NCBI GenBank assembly: GCA_028285085.1
Contig: JANQQI010000079.1
Location: forward strand, 32,807 to 96,806
Direction of reading: 5' to 3'
DNA length: 64,000 bases
Source of the DNA: Saprospiraceae bacterium
GTDB lineage: Bacteria; Bacteroidota; Bacteroidia; Chitinophagales; Saprospiraceae
The notes under the pieces are model-generated. The model saw only the letters and a list, made by a program, of their open reading frames with translations. It did no database searches and had not been told where the DNA came from. Shown here piece after piece: positions 52,501-59,983 of the stretch. A program made the position numbers and the translations under genes. Within the stretch, counting starts at the first letter, position 1; each line of letters opens with the position of its first letter.

Positions 52501-54887
52501 TGAATGCGATGGCCTGGGATACCTTGACTTTCGACTTTGCGAATCCAGTTGCTGGTACCCCTGCTTTGAGTCTGGCGAATACCTACGACAAGATTACAAT
52601 TTTCTTCAACTTCGGTACGTCTGGTGCTGATGCAGGTGAGAAGACCTACTATTGGGATGATGTCACCTTTGTTCCGGGCCCGATGCTCGATCAGGTGGAT
52701 TTGCCAATTACCTTCGAAGATGCGAATGTAGACTACGGTCTGACCGACTTTGCCGGAAATGCCTCTTCTATCGTCGTTGATCCAACGGATGCAACGAACA
52801 TGGTCGGACAGGCGATCAAGACGGATATGGCCGAAACTTTTGCCGGAACCACGATGGGGAACTTTGGTTTGGTGAACCCTGTACCATTTACACCAACTTC
52901 GACCTCAATTTCGGTACGGGTGTGGTCCCCGGATGCGGGTACACCAGTGCGTTTAAAAGTAGAAGATGCCACCAATGCTGCAATTAGTGTAGAAACGGAA
53001 GTGATGACGATGAACGCGATGGCTTGGGATACGCTGACTTTCGATTTTGCAAATCCAGCTTCGGGTACTGCCGCTTTGGATTTGGCGAATACTTACGATA
53101 AGATTACGATTTTCTTCAACTTTGGTACCACTGGTGCTGATGCAGGTGAGAAGACTTATTATTGGGATGATGTAATGTTCGTTGAAGGGCCAATGCTCGA
53201 TCAGGTAGACTTACCGATTACCTTCGAAGATGCGAATACGGATTATAGTTTAACGGACTTTGGTGGAAATGCTTCCTCTATCGTGGTTGACCCCACGGAT
53301 GCCGGTAATATGGTCGGTCAAGCGATCAAGACGGATATGGCAGAGACCTTTGCCGGAACGACTATGGGTAACTTCGGTCTGGTGAATCCAATTGCATTTT
53401 CCGCTACCTCAACGACGATTTCGGTACGAGTCTGGTCGCCAGATGCGGGTACTCCAATTCGTTTGAAAGTAGAAGATACTTCTAATGGCGCCATTAGTGT
53501 CGAAACCGAAGAAACGACGACGACAGCGATGGCTTGGGAAACGTTGGAGTTCGACTTCGATAATGAAGTGGCCGGTACGCCCGCTTTAGATTTAGCGAGT
53601 ACTTATAATAAGATCACGATTTTCTTCAATTTCGGTACCACTGGTGCGGATGCGGGCGAAAAAACTTACTACTGGGATGACGTCATCTTCGTGGAAGGTC
53701 CGCCACTCGAACAAATCAACTTGCCGGTGACTTTCGAGGCATCTAACGTTGACTATGACTTGACAGATTTCGGTGGCAATGCTTCATCGATTGTAACTGA
53801 TCCTACTGATCCGGCAAATACCGTAGCGCAATCCATTAAAACGGATATGGCTGAAACCTTTGCGGGTACTACAATGGGAGGGAACGGCTTTGTAGATGCA
53901 GTTCCTTTTACGGATACAGATACTAAAATGACCGTCCGGGTGTGGTCTCCTGATGCTGGCATCACTGTACGTTTGAAAGTAGAAGATGCTACCAATGGGG
54001 CAATCAGTGTCGAAACTGATGCGACAACTACCGTAGCGATGGCTTGGGAAACCTTAGAGTTTGACTTCAGCAACGAAGCTGCTGGTACATCTGCTTTAGA
54101 TCTAGCGAACACCTACGATAAAGCTTCAATTTTCTTCAACTTCGGTACGACTGGTGCAGATGCTGGCGAAAAGACTTACTACTGGGACGATGTAGAGTTT
54201 GGACCAAGAGTAACTGTAGTTGATATCGTGGTAAATAGCCCGGATCATGAAACACTAGAGATGGCAGTCATCGCGGCTGAATTGGCTGATGATCTAAGTG
54301 GTGCTGGACCATTCACGGTATTTGCACCAACGGACGAAGCTTTTGACGCTGTTGATCCAGACGTCTTGGCTAACTTGCTGGAGAATCCTACTGGTAACTT
54401 GGCACAAATTCTCTTGTACCACGTTTTGGGTGATGAGGTGTATGCGGCGGATATGACCGATGGTGAAATGCGAGCCACATTGCAAGGAGAAGACGTTACT
54501 ATTTCAATTACTGGTGGTGATGTCATGATCAACCAAGCTTTAGTCACCTTAGCTGATTTGGAAGCAGATAATGGTGTGGTGCACGTCATCAATGCTGTTT
54601 TATTGCCACCGAATTTCGTAGGTATAGACATCGTTAATGCCGCTGAGCGCAATATCAAAGTGATGCCTAACCCAGCTAGTACGCATTTCTTTGTTGAATT
54701 ACCGGAAGATTTGCAAGAAGAGGTTCAGTTTGGACTTTACGATCTAAACGGTAGAATCGTTCAGCAAGGTGTCCTTCGCGATAGTATGAATACCATCAAT
54801 ACATCGGCACTATCTCCAGGAACTTATTTCTTGAAGATGGATGCGTCTGAAGGTAGTTTCTATCAAAAAGTGATGATCGCCAAATAG
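49572..54887 (+). CDS. Nine-repeat surface glucan-binding-like protein with fasciclin domain and type A sorting domain
   Basis: This 1771-residue protein has a signal peptide (LTGFAQ, ~19). Nine tandem repeats of 170-171 residues follow, each from QVDLPITFED through DPTDASNMVGQAIKTD, VRVWSPDAG, AISVETEATTT and NFGTTGADAGEKTYYWDDV. A fasciclin (FAS1) domain follows (~1545-1685, GPFTVFAPTDEAFDAVDP, ILLYHVLGDEVYAADM). A type A sorting domain ends the protein (VMPNPASTHFFVEL, GTYFLKM). The repeats have a beta-sandwich look and a conserved YYWDDV closing strand. As last gene of the GH16 operon it is probably a surface-attached, multivalent beta-1,3-glucan binder. The FAS1 domain may add adhesion. 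Binding is inferred from context. Confidence 0.88.
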   Translation: MKAFTLILSLLISLTGFAQVDLPINFEDMGIDYDLTDFGGNNSSIVVDPTDASNMVGQAIKTDIAELWAGTTMGDAGLANPIAFGASATTMTVRVWSPDAGIPVRLKVEDASDAAISVETEATTTMAMAWETLTFDFANQAAGTAAINFANTYNKISIFFNFGTTGADAGEKTYYWDDVIFVGGGGGMTQVDLPVTFEDANTDYNLTDFGGNNSSIVVDPTDASNMVGQAIKTDIAELWAGTTMGDGGLANAIAFSASATTMTVRVWSPDAGIPVRLKVEDASDAAISVETEATTTMAMAWETLSFDFTNQAAGTAALDLANTYNKISIFFNFGTTGADAGEKTYYWDDVSFDAGGGVTQVDLPVTFEDTNTDYDLTDFGGNSSSIVVDPTDASNMVGQAIKTDIAELWAGTTMGDGGLANAIAFSASATTMTVRVWSPDAGTPIRLKVEDASNAGISVETEATTTMAMAWETLTFDFNNQAAGTAALDLANTYNKISIFFNFGTTGADAGEKTYYWDDVIFVGGGGGMTQVDLPVTFEDANTDYDLTDFGGNNSSIVVDPTDASNMVGQAIKTDIAELWAGTTMGDGGLANPIAFSASATTMTVRVWSPDAGTPIRLKVEDASNAGISVETEATTTMAMAWETLTFDFNNPAAGTAALDLANTYNKISIFFNFGTTGADAGEKTYYWDDVIFDSGTGMTPLNLPITFEDANVDYNLTDFGGNNSSIVVDPTNANNMVGQAIKTDIAELWAGTTMGDSGLANPIEFSATATTISVRVWSPDAGTPIRLKVEDATDAGISVETEATTTMAMAWEVLVFDFNNEAAGTAALDLANTYDKISIFFNFGTTGADAGEKTYYWDDVTFVGEPTLNQVDLPITFEDADVDYSLTDFGGNASSIVVDPTDATNMVGQAIKTDMAETFAGTTMGNDGLANPVPFNTTSTSITVRVWSPDAGTPVRLKVENAMDAAISVETEATTMNAMAWDTLTFDFANPVAGTPALSLANTYDKITIFFNFGTSGADAGEKTYYWDDVTFVPGPMLDQVDLPITFEDANVDYGLTDFAGNASSIVVDPTDATNMVGQAIKTDMAETFAGTTMGNFGLVNPVPFTPTSTSISVRVWSPDAGTPVRLKVEDATNAAISVETEVMTMNAMAWDTLTFDFANPASGTAALDLANTYDKITIFFNFGTTGADAGEKTYYWDDVMFVEGPMLDQVDLPITFEDANTDYSLTDFGGNASSIVVDPTDAGNMVGQAIKTDMAETFAGTTMGNFGLVNPIAFSATSTTISVRVWSPDAGTPIRLKVEDTSNGAISVETEETTTTAMAWETLEFDFDNEVAGTPALDLASTYNKITIFFNFGTTGADAGEKTYYWDDVIFVEGPPLEQINLPVTFEASNVDYDLTDFGGNASSIVTDPTDPANTVAQSIKTDMAETFAGTTMGGNGFVDAVPFTDTDTKMTVRVWSPDAGITVRLKVEDATNGAISVETDATTTVAMAWETLEFDFSNEAAGTSALDLANTYDKASIFFNFGTTGADAGEKTYYWDDVEFGPRVTVVDIVVNSPDHETLEMAVIAAELADDLSGAGPFTVFAPTDEAFDAVDPDVLANLLENPTGNLAQILLYHVLGDEVYAADMTDGEMRATLQGEDVTISITGGDVMINQALVTLADLEADNGVVHVINAVLLPPNFVGIDIVNAAERNIKVMPNPASTHFFVELPEDLQEEVQFGLYDLNGRIVQQGVLRDSMNTINTSALSPGTYFLKMDASEGSFYQKVMIAK
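49629..54200 (+). repeat. Nine tandem coding repeats of 510-513 bp
   Basis: Units begin at 49629, 50142, 50652, 51165, 51675, 52185, 52695, 53205 and 53715. Units 1-5 share the AELWAGTTMGD version and units 6-9 the AETFAGTTMG version. DNA identity is highest among units 1-4, suggesting recent duplication there. Length differences of 3 bp fall at the inter-unit linker. Confidence 0.95.
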
Positions 54888-54973
54888 GTTCATACTCATT
54901 TATACTATACTACAATAAGGTTTGATTATTTGACGGCTAATTAAAGCCGTACTTGGAACTCCAAAAAATCGAA

Positions 54974-55002
54974 ACCCCCTCTGCTATTCGAGTAGAGGGG
55001 GT
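54974..55002 (+). terminator. Terminator of the GH16 operon
   Basis: ACCCCCTCT (54974-54982) pairs with AGAGGGGGT (54994-55002) around an 11-nt loop, followed by CTTCGTTT. It is 86 bp after the repeat-protein stop. It may also serve the converging reductase gene. Confidence 0.8.
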
Positions 55003-55051
55003 CTTCGTTTATGATGTAGAAAATAGCCTGTGATAGCTTGTTGTCTAAAAT

Positions 55052-56140
55052 CTAATTTGTAGAAGCGGCCAAGGTAGGGTAATCCGTATAACCGGCTGCA
55101 CCTGGCATGTAAAAAGTACTATGATCCGGTGCTTGTAATTCTGCGCCACTTTCAAGACGCTCCGCTAAATCGGGATTTGCAATAAATGGCCGGCCAAAAG
55201 CGACCAAGTCACCCAATCCACTTTGTAAATCTGCCTCGGCGCGTTCTGCATTGTAGCCTCCACTCAGAATAATCGTTCCGTTGAAATGGTTGCGGATGCT
55301 CTGTTTAATCGCTAGCGGGACCTCCGGTGTGCCCATCGTAGAGTGATCTACCAAATGCAGATAGACGACTTTTCCGCTCAGTTCTTGAGCCAAGTAATTG
55401 TAAGTTGCATCGAGCTCATCGTGCATCGGAATATTGTTGTACACGCCGTAAGGCGATAAGCGAATGCCGGTGCGCTCGACCCCAATGGCCGCCGTAACAC
55501 GCTCAACAACTTCAAGTAGGAAGCGGCAACGATTTTCGATACTCCCGCCGTAATTGTCGGTTCGCTGATTCGGGCCGGGGTGTAAAAACTGATCAATGAG
55601 ATAACCATTGGCACCGTGCAATTCCACACCGTCAAAGCCAGCTGCAATCGCATTTTGTGCGGCGGTAACGTATTCCTGAATCGCTTGTTCGATATCGGTG
55701 ATTTCCATTGCCCGCGGAGTTGGCATATCGAGCTCACCTTGGCCGTCAACGTACATTTTGCTTTCCACATTCACTGCCGAAGGAGCAAGCACCTCCGCGC
55801 CAGCTGGCATATTGGCTGGATGACTGACCCGGCCAGTATGCATGATTTGCAGGAATATTTTGCCTTGATCGGCGTGAACGGCGTCGGTTACTTTGCGCCA
55901 GCCAGCGACTTGCTCATTGCTAAAAACTCCAGGGATGCGTGCATACCCCAAACCATTAGCTGAAGGGGCGGTACCTTCGGTGATGATCAGGCCCGCACCG
56001 GCGCGTTGGCGATAGTAAGTCGCCATCAAATCATTGGGAATATTGTCGATAGCCCGGCAGCGTGTCATCGGTGCCATGGCAATATGATTGGTTAACTCAA
56101 GGTTGCCGAGTCGAGTGGGGGAGAAGAGCTTTTTGGACAT
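55052..56140 (-). CDS. Alkene reductase, old yellow enzyme family (NemA/OYE-like)
   Basis: This 362-residue FMN-dependent TIM-barrel enzyme reduces activated C=C bonds with NAD(P)H. It begins with LFSPTRLGNLELTNHIAMAPMTRCRA, the usual OYE N-terminus. The substrate-binding H175/N178 pair and proton donor Y180 are in HGANGYLIDQFLHP. RLSPYG and the FMN-binding SGGYNAERA and GDLVAFGRPFIANPDLAERL are present. It stands apart from the SusCD operon by 137 bp. It may function in stress or electrophile detoxification. Confidence 0.94.
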   Translation of the reverse strand: MSKKLFSPTRLGNLELTNHIAMAPMTRCRAIDNIPNDLMATYYRQRAGAGLIITEGTAPSANGLGYARIPGVFSNEQVAGWRKVTDAVHADQGKIFLQIMHTGRVSHPANMPAGAEVLAPSAVNVESKMYVDGQGELDMPTPRAMEITDIEQAIQEYVTAAQNAIAAGFDGVELHGANGYLIDQFLHPGPNQRTDNYGGSIENRCRFLLEVVERVTAAIGVERTGIRLSPYGVYNNIPMHDELDATYNYLAQELSGKVVYLHLVDHSTMGTPEVPLAIKQSIRNHFNGTIILSGGYNAERAEADLQSGLGDLVAFGRPFIANPDLAERLESGAELQAPDHSTFYMPGAAGYTDYPTLAASTN

Positions 56141-56277
56141 AAAAAGAAGTTTGGATTTTAAGAATTCTGTTTGAAAGACTAGATTTTAAAATCTAATACA
56201 GTAAGCTAAACGCCGCTCGCGTCGCTCAGGTTTTGCTGAGTGATCTTTCTAGGATAAAATAAGATGGATAGGAATGT

Positions 56278-57102
56278 TTAAAATGCTAGGGCCACCCCCT
56301 GTTCTGCCGTTTCAACTTCCGGGAGAATATCATTATTATCCCAAAGCCCTGAGCTGAGCGTTTGGGCGTACTCAATGGGTAGCATGCCTTCCAGCATGCG
56401 CGCGAAGGCTTCGTCGTAATCAAATTCGAAGGCGAGATGCTCGAATTGTAAAGGCCCTTCGCCGGGTTGCAGCAGCATATACCAAACTCTGGTCGTACCA
56501 TCATTGGCAGGCATACCGATGACGCCGGGATTAAGCCAGTAGTGGTCGTTTTGAACGTCGTGAAAAGGCAAACCACAATGCCCCGCAATGATGATTTGTG
56601 AATTCGTATGGTCGAAATTGGGCTGCTTTTGGGACCAAGGGGTAGAACGAAAAACAAATTCTGAGGTATGAAAATAAGAACCGTGGACAACAGTACATTT
56701 TCGACCGTAATAGTCAAACTGAATAAACTCTGGTAGCTGATGCATCCAGTCCAGAGACTTAGGACTTACCTGTTTTTGGGCATAAGGATACCATTGACGA
56801 GAGAAATAATCACAGCGGGAATCTTCTGCAAAGTCACAGCCACAATCTTCTAAACCATCCCTTAATTGTATCTCTACATTTCCCAAAATCGTGTGAATCC
56901 CCCAATCTTTGACGAATTGTACACAGCCTTCAGGATCGGCACAATAGCCAACAATATCGCCGGTACAAATAATCTGATTGGTCGGAATAGCATGTTGCTC
57001 TGCAATGGCGTGCAAACTTTCCAATGCTTGTAAATTACTGTACACCCCTCCGAAAAGGAGTAGCGGACCGTCTAACGCCCCCAAAGACTTAATCTTTGCC
57101 AT
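56278..57102 (-). CDS. Metallophosphoesterase-like protein with altered first metal motif
   Basis: This 274-residue protein has a calcineurin-like fold with ICTGDIVGYCADPEGCV, TILGNVEIQL, IIAGHCGLPFH and WLNPGVIGMPANDGTTRVW. The first motif, normally DxH, reads LLLFGGVYSNLQAL, so both metal ligands are missing. GNVE replaces GNHD. I recall the GGxYSNLQAL form as typical of one metallophosphoesterase subgroup (with a Cys cluster like DCGCDFAEDSRC here), so this is a family trait and not local decay. Its ATG overlaps the symporter gene by 14 bp. It may be a one-metal or non-catalytic phosphoesterase. Confidence 0.82.
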   Translation of the reverse strand: MAKIKSLGALDGPLLLFGGVYSNLQALESLHAIAEQHAIPTNQIICTGDIVGYCADPEGCVQFVKDWGIHTILGNVEIQLRDGLEDCGCDFAEDSRCDYFSRQWYPYAQKQVSPKSLDWMHQLPEFIQFDYYGRKCTVVHGSYFHTSEFVFRSTPWSQKQPNFDHTNSQIIIAGHCGLPFHDVQNDHYWLNPGVIGMPANDGTTRVWYMLLQPGEGPLQFEHLAFEFDYDEAFARMLEGMLPIEYAQTLSSGLWDNNDILPEVETAEQGVALAF

Positions 57103-58507
57103 TCGACCATATTTTTATTATTCCAAAAATACCAAAACAACACAAACTCCCGATCAGATTGAGAGATAATAGATCGCCATATTTACCTTCAAAAAATATC
57201 CAGCTTTGTGGGATACTTCCCAAAGCATACCAACTGCCAAGGATTAAACCAACTCCGACGGATAAGTGAAAAGCCAAGCGATGGACGCGCCAATGCCAGA
57301 ACACAAAGACCGGGGCCAGACCAATCACCATCGTTCCACTAATCGTAGTCGCGGATAAAATCTCCGGACCAAGAAAAATAGGCACAGTCCCCAGGATGGT
57401 AATGACGACCATAGCCCAGCGCCCTGCGCTGAGTGGCTGAAGGCGACCGATGCGCAGATCGAGTACCGTGAGCTTGGCGAATGACGAAAAGGTAGAATCC
57501 AGGGTTGAAGCCGCCGAAGTGACCATAATTAAATTCATCATCAGCATCATCCCTACACCGAGCGTAGCGCTCACTTCTACAGCCGCCTGCCCCTTGAGCC
57601 CTTGAAAACTGCCATAAATCCCGACGAAACTGAACAGGATGATGCAAATAGCACCAATGACCGCCGCCCACAAGAAGCTACGCAGCGTCGTTCGCGGCGG
57701 CGCGATAAACCCCCGATCTGTCATCACCGGATCATGAAAGGGATAGCTAAACGCTTGTACTAAAGCCAGGAAAAGGAGATTCAATCCACCCGCCATACTC
57801 CATTCGCCGGAGCTAATAAAACGACTAACATCGTTCTGCTCGCGGGGGATGAGAATGCCCAGAATGATAAAGAGCAACACGCCGAATAGGCTCATTTGAA
57901 TAACGTCCGTGAGCAGCGAGCTTTGGAGCCCCCCCTTCAAGGAATAGGCCAGTGTTAGCAAGGTGAAGATGACAATGGCAACGAAATACGGGGTGCTGCC
58001 TTGCTCCCCGAAGTAGGTGCCGATGACCATAGTGTTCGACCACACTTCATTGAATAATCGGAAAACAATCAGGAAGGAAAATAGCAAAACCGCACTGCGC
58101 CCAAAGCGGGTGTACAAAAAATCGTGAATACTCTTGAAACCGCCTTTGGTCCGCATGCGATAGATGACAATGCCAGCTACTATAAAAGACAAATAATAAG
58201 CGGCATAAGCCACCCCGCCGACCATCCCAAAACTCAGACCCAGATTCGCTGCATTCGTGATGGATTTCGCGAATATCCAGCTAATGACCAAGCTACTGGT
58301 AAGCACCCAAAAATTGGGCTGTCGATCGCCTACCGTTGCTTTGAAAAAGGCTTGGCTGGTACGCGACCAGGGGGCGATGAAAAACAAGAGTAGGCTCGCC
58401 ACAATGACGAGCCCCCATTGGTAGATATCGATATCGTGGGCTAGTAAATTCAGGGTGCCAGATATTTTATTGTTGTTCCCACCAGCCTTTGGTGCTGTGA
58501 TTATCAC
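57089..58507 (-). CDS. Sodium:solute symporter (SSS) of the SusCD operon
   Basis: This inner-membrane SSS-family transporter of ~472 residues has about 13 helices. It contains ITNAANLGLSFGMVGG, LAYSLKGGLQSSLLTDVIQMSLF (the SSS G-G-L-x-S-x-x-x-D signature) and SAASTLDSTFSSFAKLTVLDL. The start is a GTG at 58507, which overlaps the SusD gene by 41 bp; a later start is possible but none is clearly better. It is translationally linked to susD-like and metallophosphoesterase genes. It probably takes the SusCD substrate, after processing, across the inner membrane. Confidence 0.9.
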   Translation of the reverse strand: MIITAPKAGGNNNKISGTLNLLAHDIDIYQWGLVIVASLLLFFIAPWSRTSQAFFKATVGDRQPNFWVLTSSLVISWIFAKSITNAANLGLSFGMVGGVAYAAYYLSFIVAGIVIYRMRTKGGFKSIHDFLYTRFGRSAVLLFSFLIVFRLFNEVWSNTMVIGTYFGEQGSTPYFVAIVIFTLLTLAYSLKGGLQSSLLTDVIQMSLFGVLLFIILGILIPREQNDVSRFISSGEWSMAGGLNLLFLALVQAFSYPFHDPVMTDRGFIAPPRTTLRSFLWAAVIGAICIILFSFVGIYGSFQGLKGQAAVEVSATLGVGMMLMMNLIMVTSAASTLDSTFSSFAKLTVLDLRIGRLQPLSAGRWAMVVITILGTVPIFLGPEILSATTISGTMVIGLAPVFVFWHWRVHRLAFHLSVGVGLILGSWYALGSIPQSWIFFEGKYGDLLSLNLIGSLCCFGIFGIIKIWSNGKD

Positions 58508-59906
58508 TACCCATGCGGCTTACGGCCTCTTGGTAATTAGCCGCATTTAGGGCTTGCTCCGTTGCCGGATAGATATAACGCACCGGAAATTCATCATTAT
58601 TTAAGTTCTCCACCGCGATTTGCAAGGCGGGGAAACCTGTACGACGATAATTCAGCCAGCCCTCGTAGCCAACGAGCATTGACGCCAGCCATTTTTGGGT
58701 GATGATCTTTTCGATGGTGGTGTCATCCGTCAAGGCAACGGTAGTGCGCTCTAGGTAGTCAGAAGGTAAAGTGGTGCCGAAATAGTCGAAACTAGCTCGA
58801 ATCCCTTCCTCATAATAATCGGCCGCGGCACCATTGATCCAATCACGTTCTGCGGCCTCCGCCAAAGCAAATTGCAATTCGGCGTAGTGCATGAGCACTG
58901 CGTCAACACCATCGGGGACATCGCGAAACATGGGACCAGGCTGAGAAACTTCACTGAAATCATAATTGGATCGGGTGGCCGGGCCAATCCCGTTGGGCAT
59001 GCCGGTATACTCCGGATTGCCACCTGCGAGGCTGGCTTCAGTCGGTCGAAACCAGGTCATCAAACGTGGATCATCCAAATTATTCAAGACCTCTTCAATC
59101 GTAGTGCTCATGCGGACATCACCAAAGTCACCGGAGCGGATATTATGCACAAACCACTGATTTGGGGCGGTGGATAAGTAAGGGACCAGAGCATCATCTG
59201 CATTCGAAGTCATGATACGCCCGTCGTCAACTATCGCTTGAATGGCTTCACCCACGTCTTGCCGATTGGAAATACGCAGTAGATAACGAATGCGTAGTGA
59301 ATTAGCAAAACGAATCCACTGCTCCAAATCACCATCATAGAGCACATCCCCCTGAATAGCTAATCCACTTTGATTCTCTTCCAGGATACGAACTGCTTCT
59401 TCCAGAGTACTCAAGATCCCGCCTTCTGCGGTGTAAATCGCTTCCTGAGTATCGTACCTTGGTGTGAAGTTGCCTTGATTCTCACCTTGGATAGCTTCAA
59501 AGTAAGGTACGTCCCCCCAGAGATCAGTGAGATTTGCGGCCAGATAACCACGCATCACCAAGGCTACACCTGCGTAGGTGGGTTGATCGCTTTGTCCAAG
59601 ATCAATGAGTGTCTGAATATCCCGTAAAAGTAAATAGGATTGATCCCAGAGTTCTTGGTTGGATCGTAAGTCCCAGCGATCGACTTCATTGAAGTCTTTT
59701 CGAGCCATGAGTTGTCCCAGATAATTGCCGGCATTCCAGGCGTCAACAGCCTGATTATTCATCGTATTCCAAATGATATTGCTGAGCAAAAACTGCGGAT
59801 TGACCGCGGTAGGAACATTAGGATTGGTATTGATTTCTTCAAAATCCTTCGTACAGCTGTTGAAGCCAATTAAAAGAGTAAAGAAGAAAAGTATTTTGAG
59901 TTTCAT
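58467..59906 (-). CDS. SusD/RagB-family lipoprotein
   Basis: The ATG at 59906 gives 479 residues with lipobox LIGFNSC (Cys18). The frame to 59981 only adds a poor N-terminus. Hallmarks include FEEINTNPNVPT, DLWGDVPYFEAIQG, the TPR-like helices around AVRILEENQSGLAI, and the C-terminal DEFPVRYIYPATEQALNAANYQEAV. SusD proteins bind the substrate on the cell surface and cap the SusC channel. It follows susC-like by 77 bp. The divergent SusD subgroup (SusD-like_2 type, with short loops) does not reveal the substrate. Confidence 0.95.
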   Translation of the reverse strand: MKLKILFFFTLLIGFNSCTKDFEEINTNPNVPTAVNPQFLLSNIIWNTMNNQAVDAWNAGNYLGQLMARKDFNEVDRWDLRSNQELWDQSYLLLRDIQTLIDLGQSDQPTYAGVALVMRGYLAANLTDLWGDVPYFEAIQGENQGNFTPRYDTQEAIYTAEGGILSTLEEAVRILEENQSGLAIQGDVLYDGDLEQWIRFANSLRIRYLLRISNRQDVGEAIQAIVDDGRIMTSNADDALVPYLSTAPNQWFVHNIRSGDFGDVRMSTTIEEVLNNLDDPRLMTWFRPTEASLAGGNPEYTGMPNGIGPATRSNYDFSEVSQPGPMFRDVPDGVDAVLMHYAELQFALAEAAERDWINGAAADYYEEGIRASFDYFGTTLPSDYLERTTVALTDDTTIEKIITQKWLASMLVGYEGWLNYRRTGFPALQIAVENLNNDEFPVRYIYPATEQALNAANYQEAVSRMGSDNHSTKGWWEQQ

Positions 59907-59983
59907 ATGTCTTGTTTTAACTGAAATGTGGTTAATGGTTTTTGTGTTGTTCTTGAAATTACGTGCATAAATGTTAAACACTA

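Noticed and set aside
49742..54112. A ladder of ~80-codon minus-strand open frames at 510-513 bp spacing
   Set aside because: They are the reverse reading of the nine coding repeats. They recur in the same phase because the repeats do, and their composition (Val/Ser/Ala-rich) is what the complement of the plus frame produces.
49629..54200. Possible CRISPR or satellite DNA
   Set aside because: The repeats are 510-513 bp, contiguous, in frame and coding. There are no spacers.
55013..55018. GATGTA near the end of the GH16 operon
   Set aside because: It is a single copy without a partner at 11 bp and lies downstream of the terminator hairpin. Around 30 chance copies of a 6-mer are expected on both strands of 64 kb.
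56278..57102. Reading the metallophosphoesterase-like gene as a decaying pseudogene
   Set aside because: The frame is intact, the remaining motifs are well kept, and the altered first motif appears to be a trait of a subgroup.
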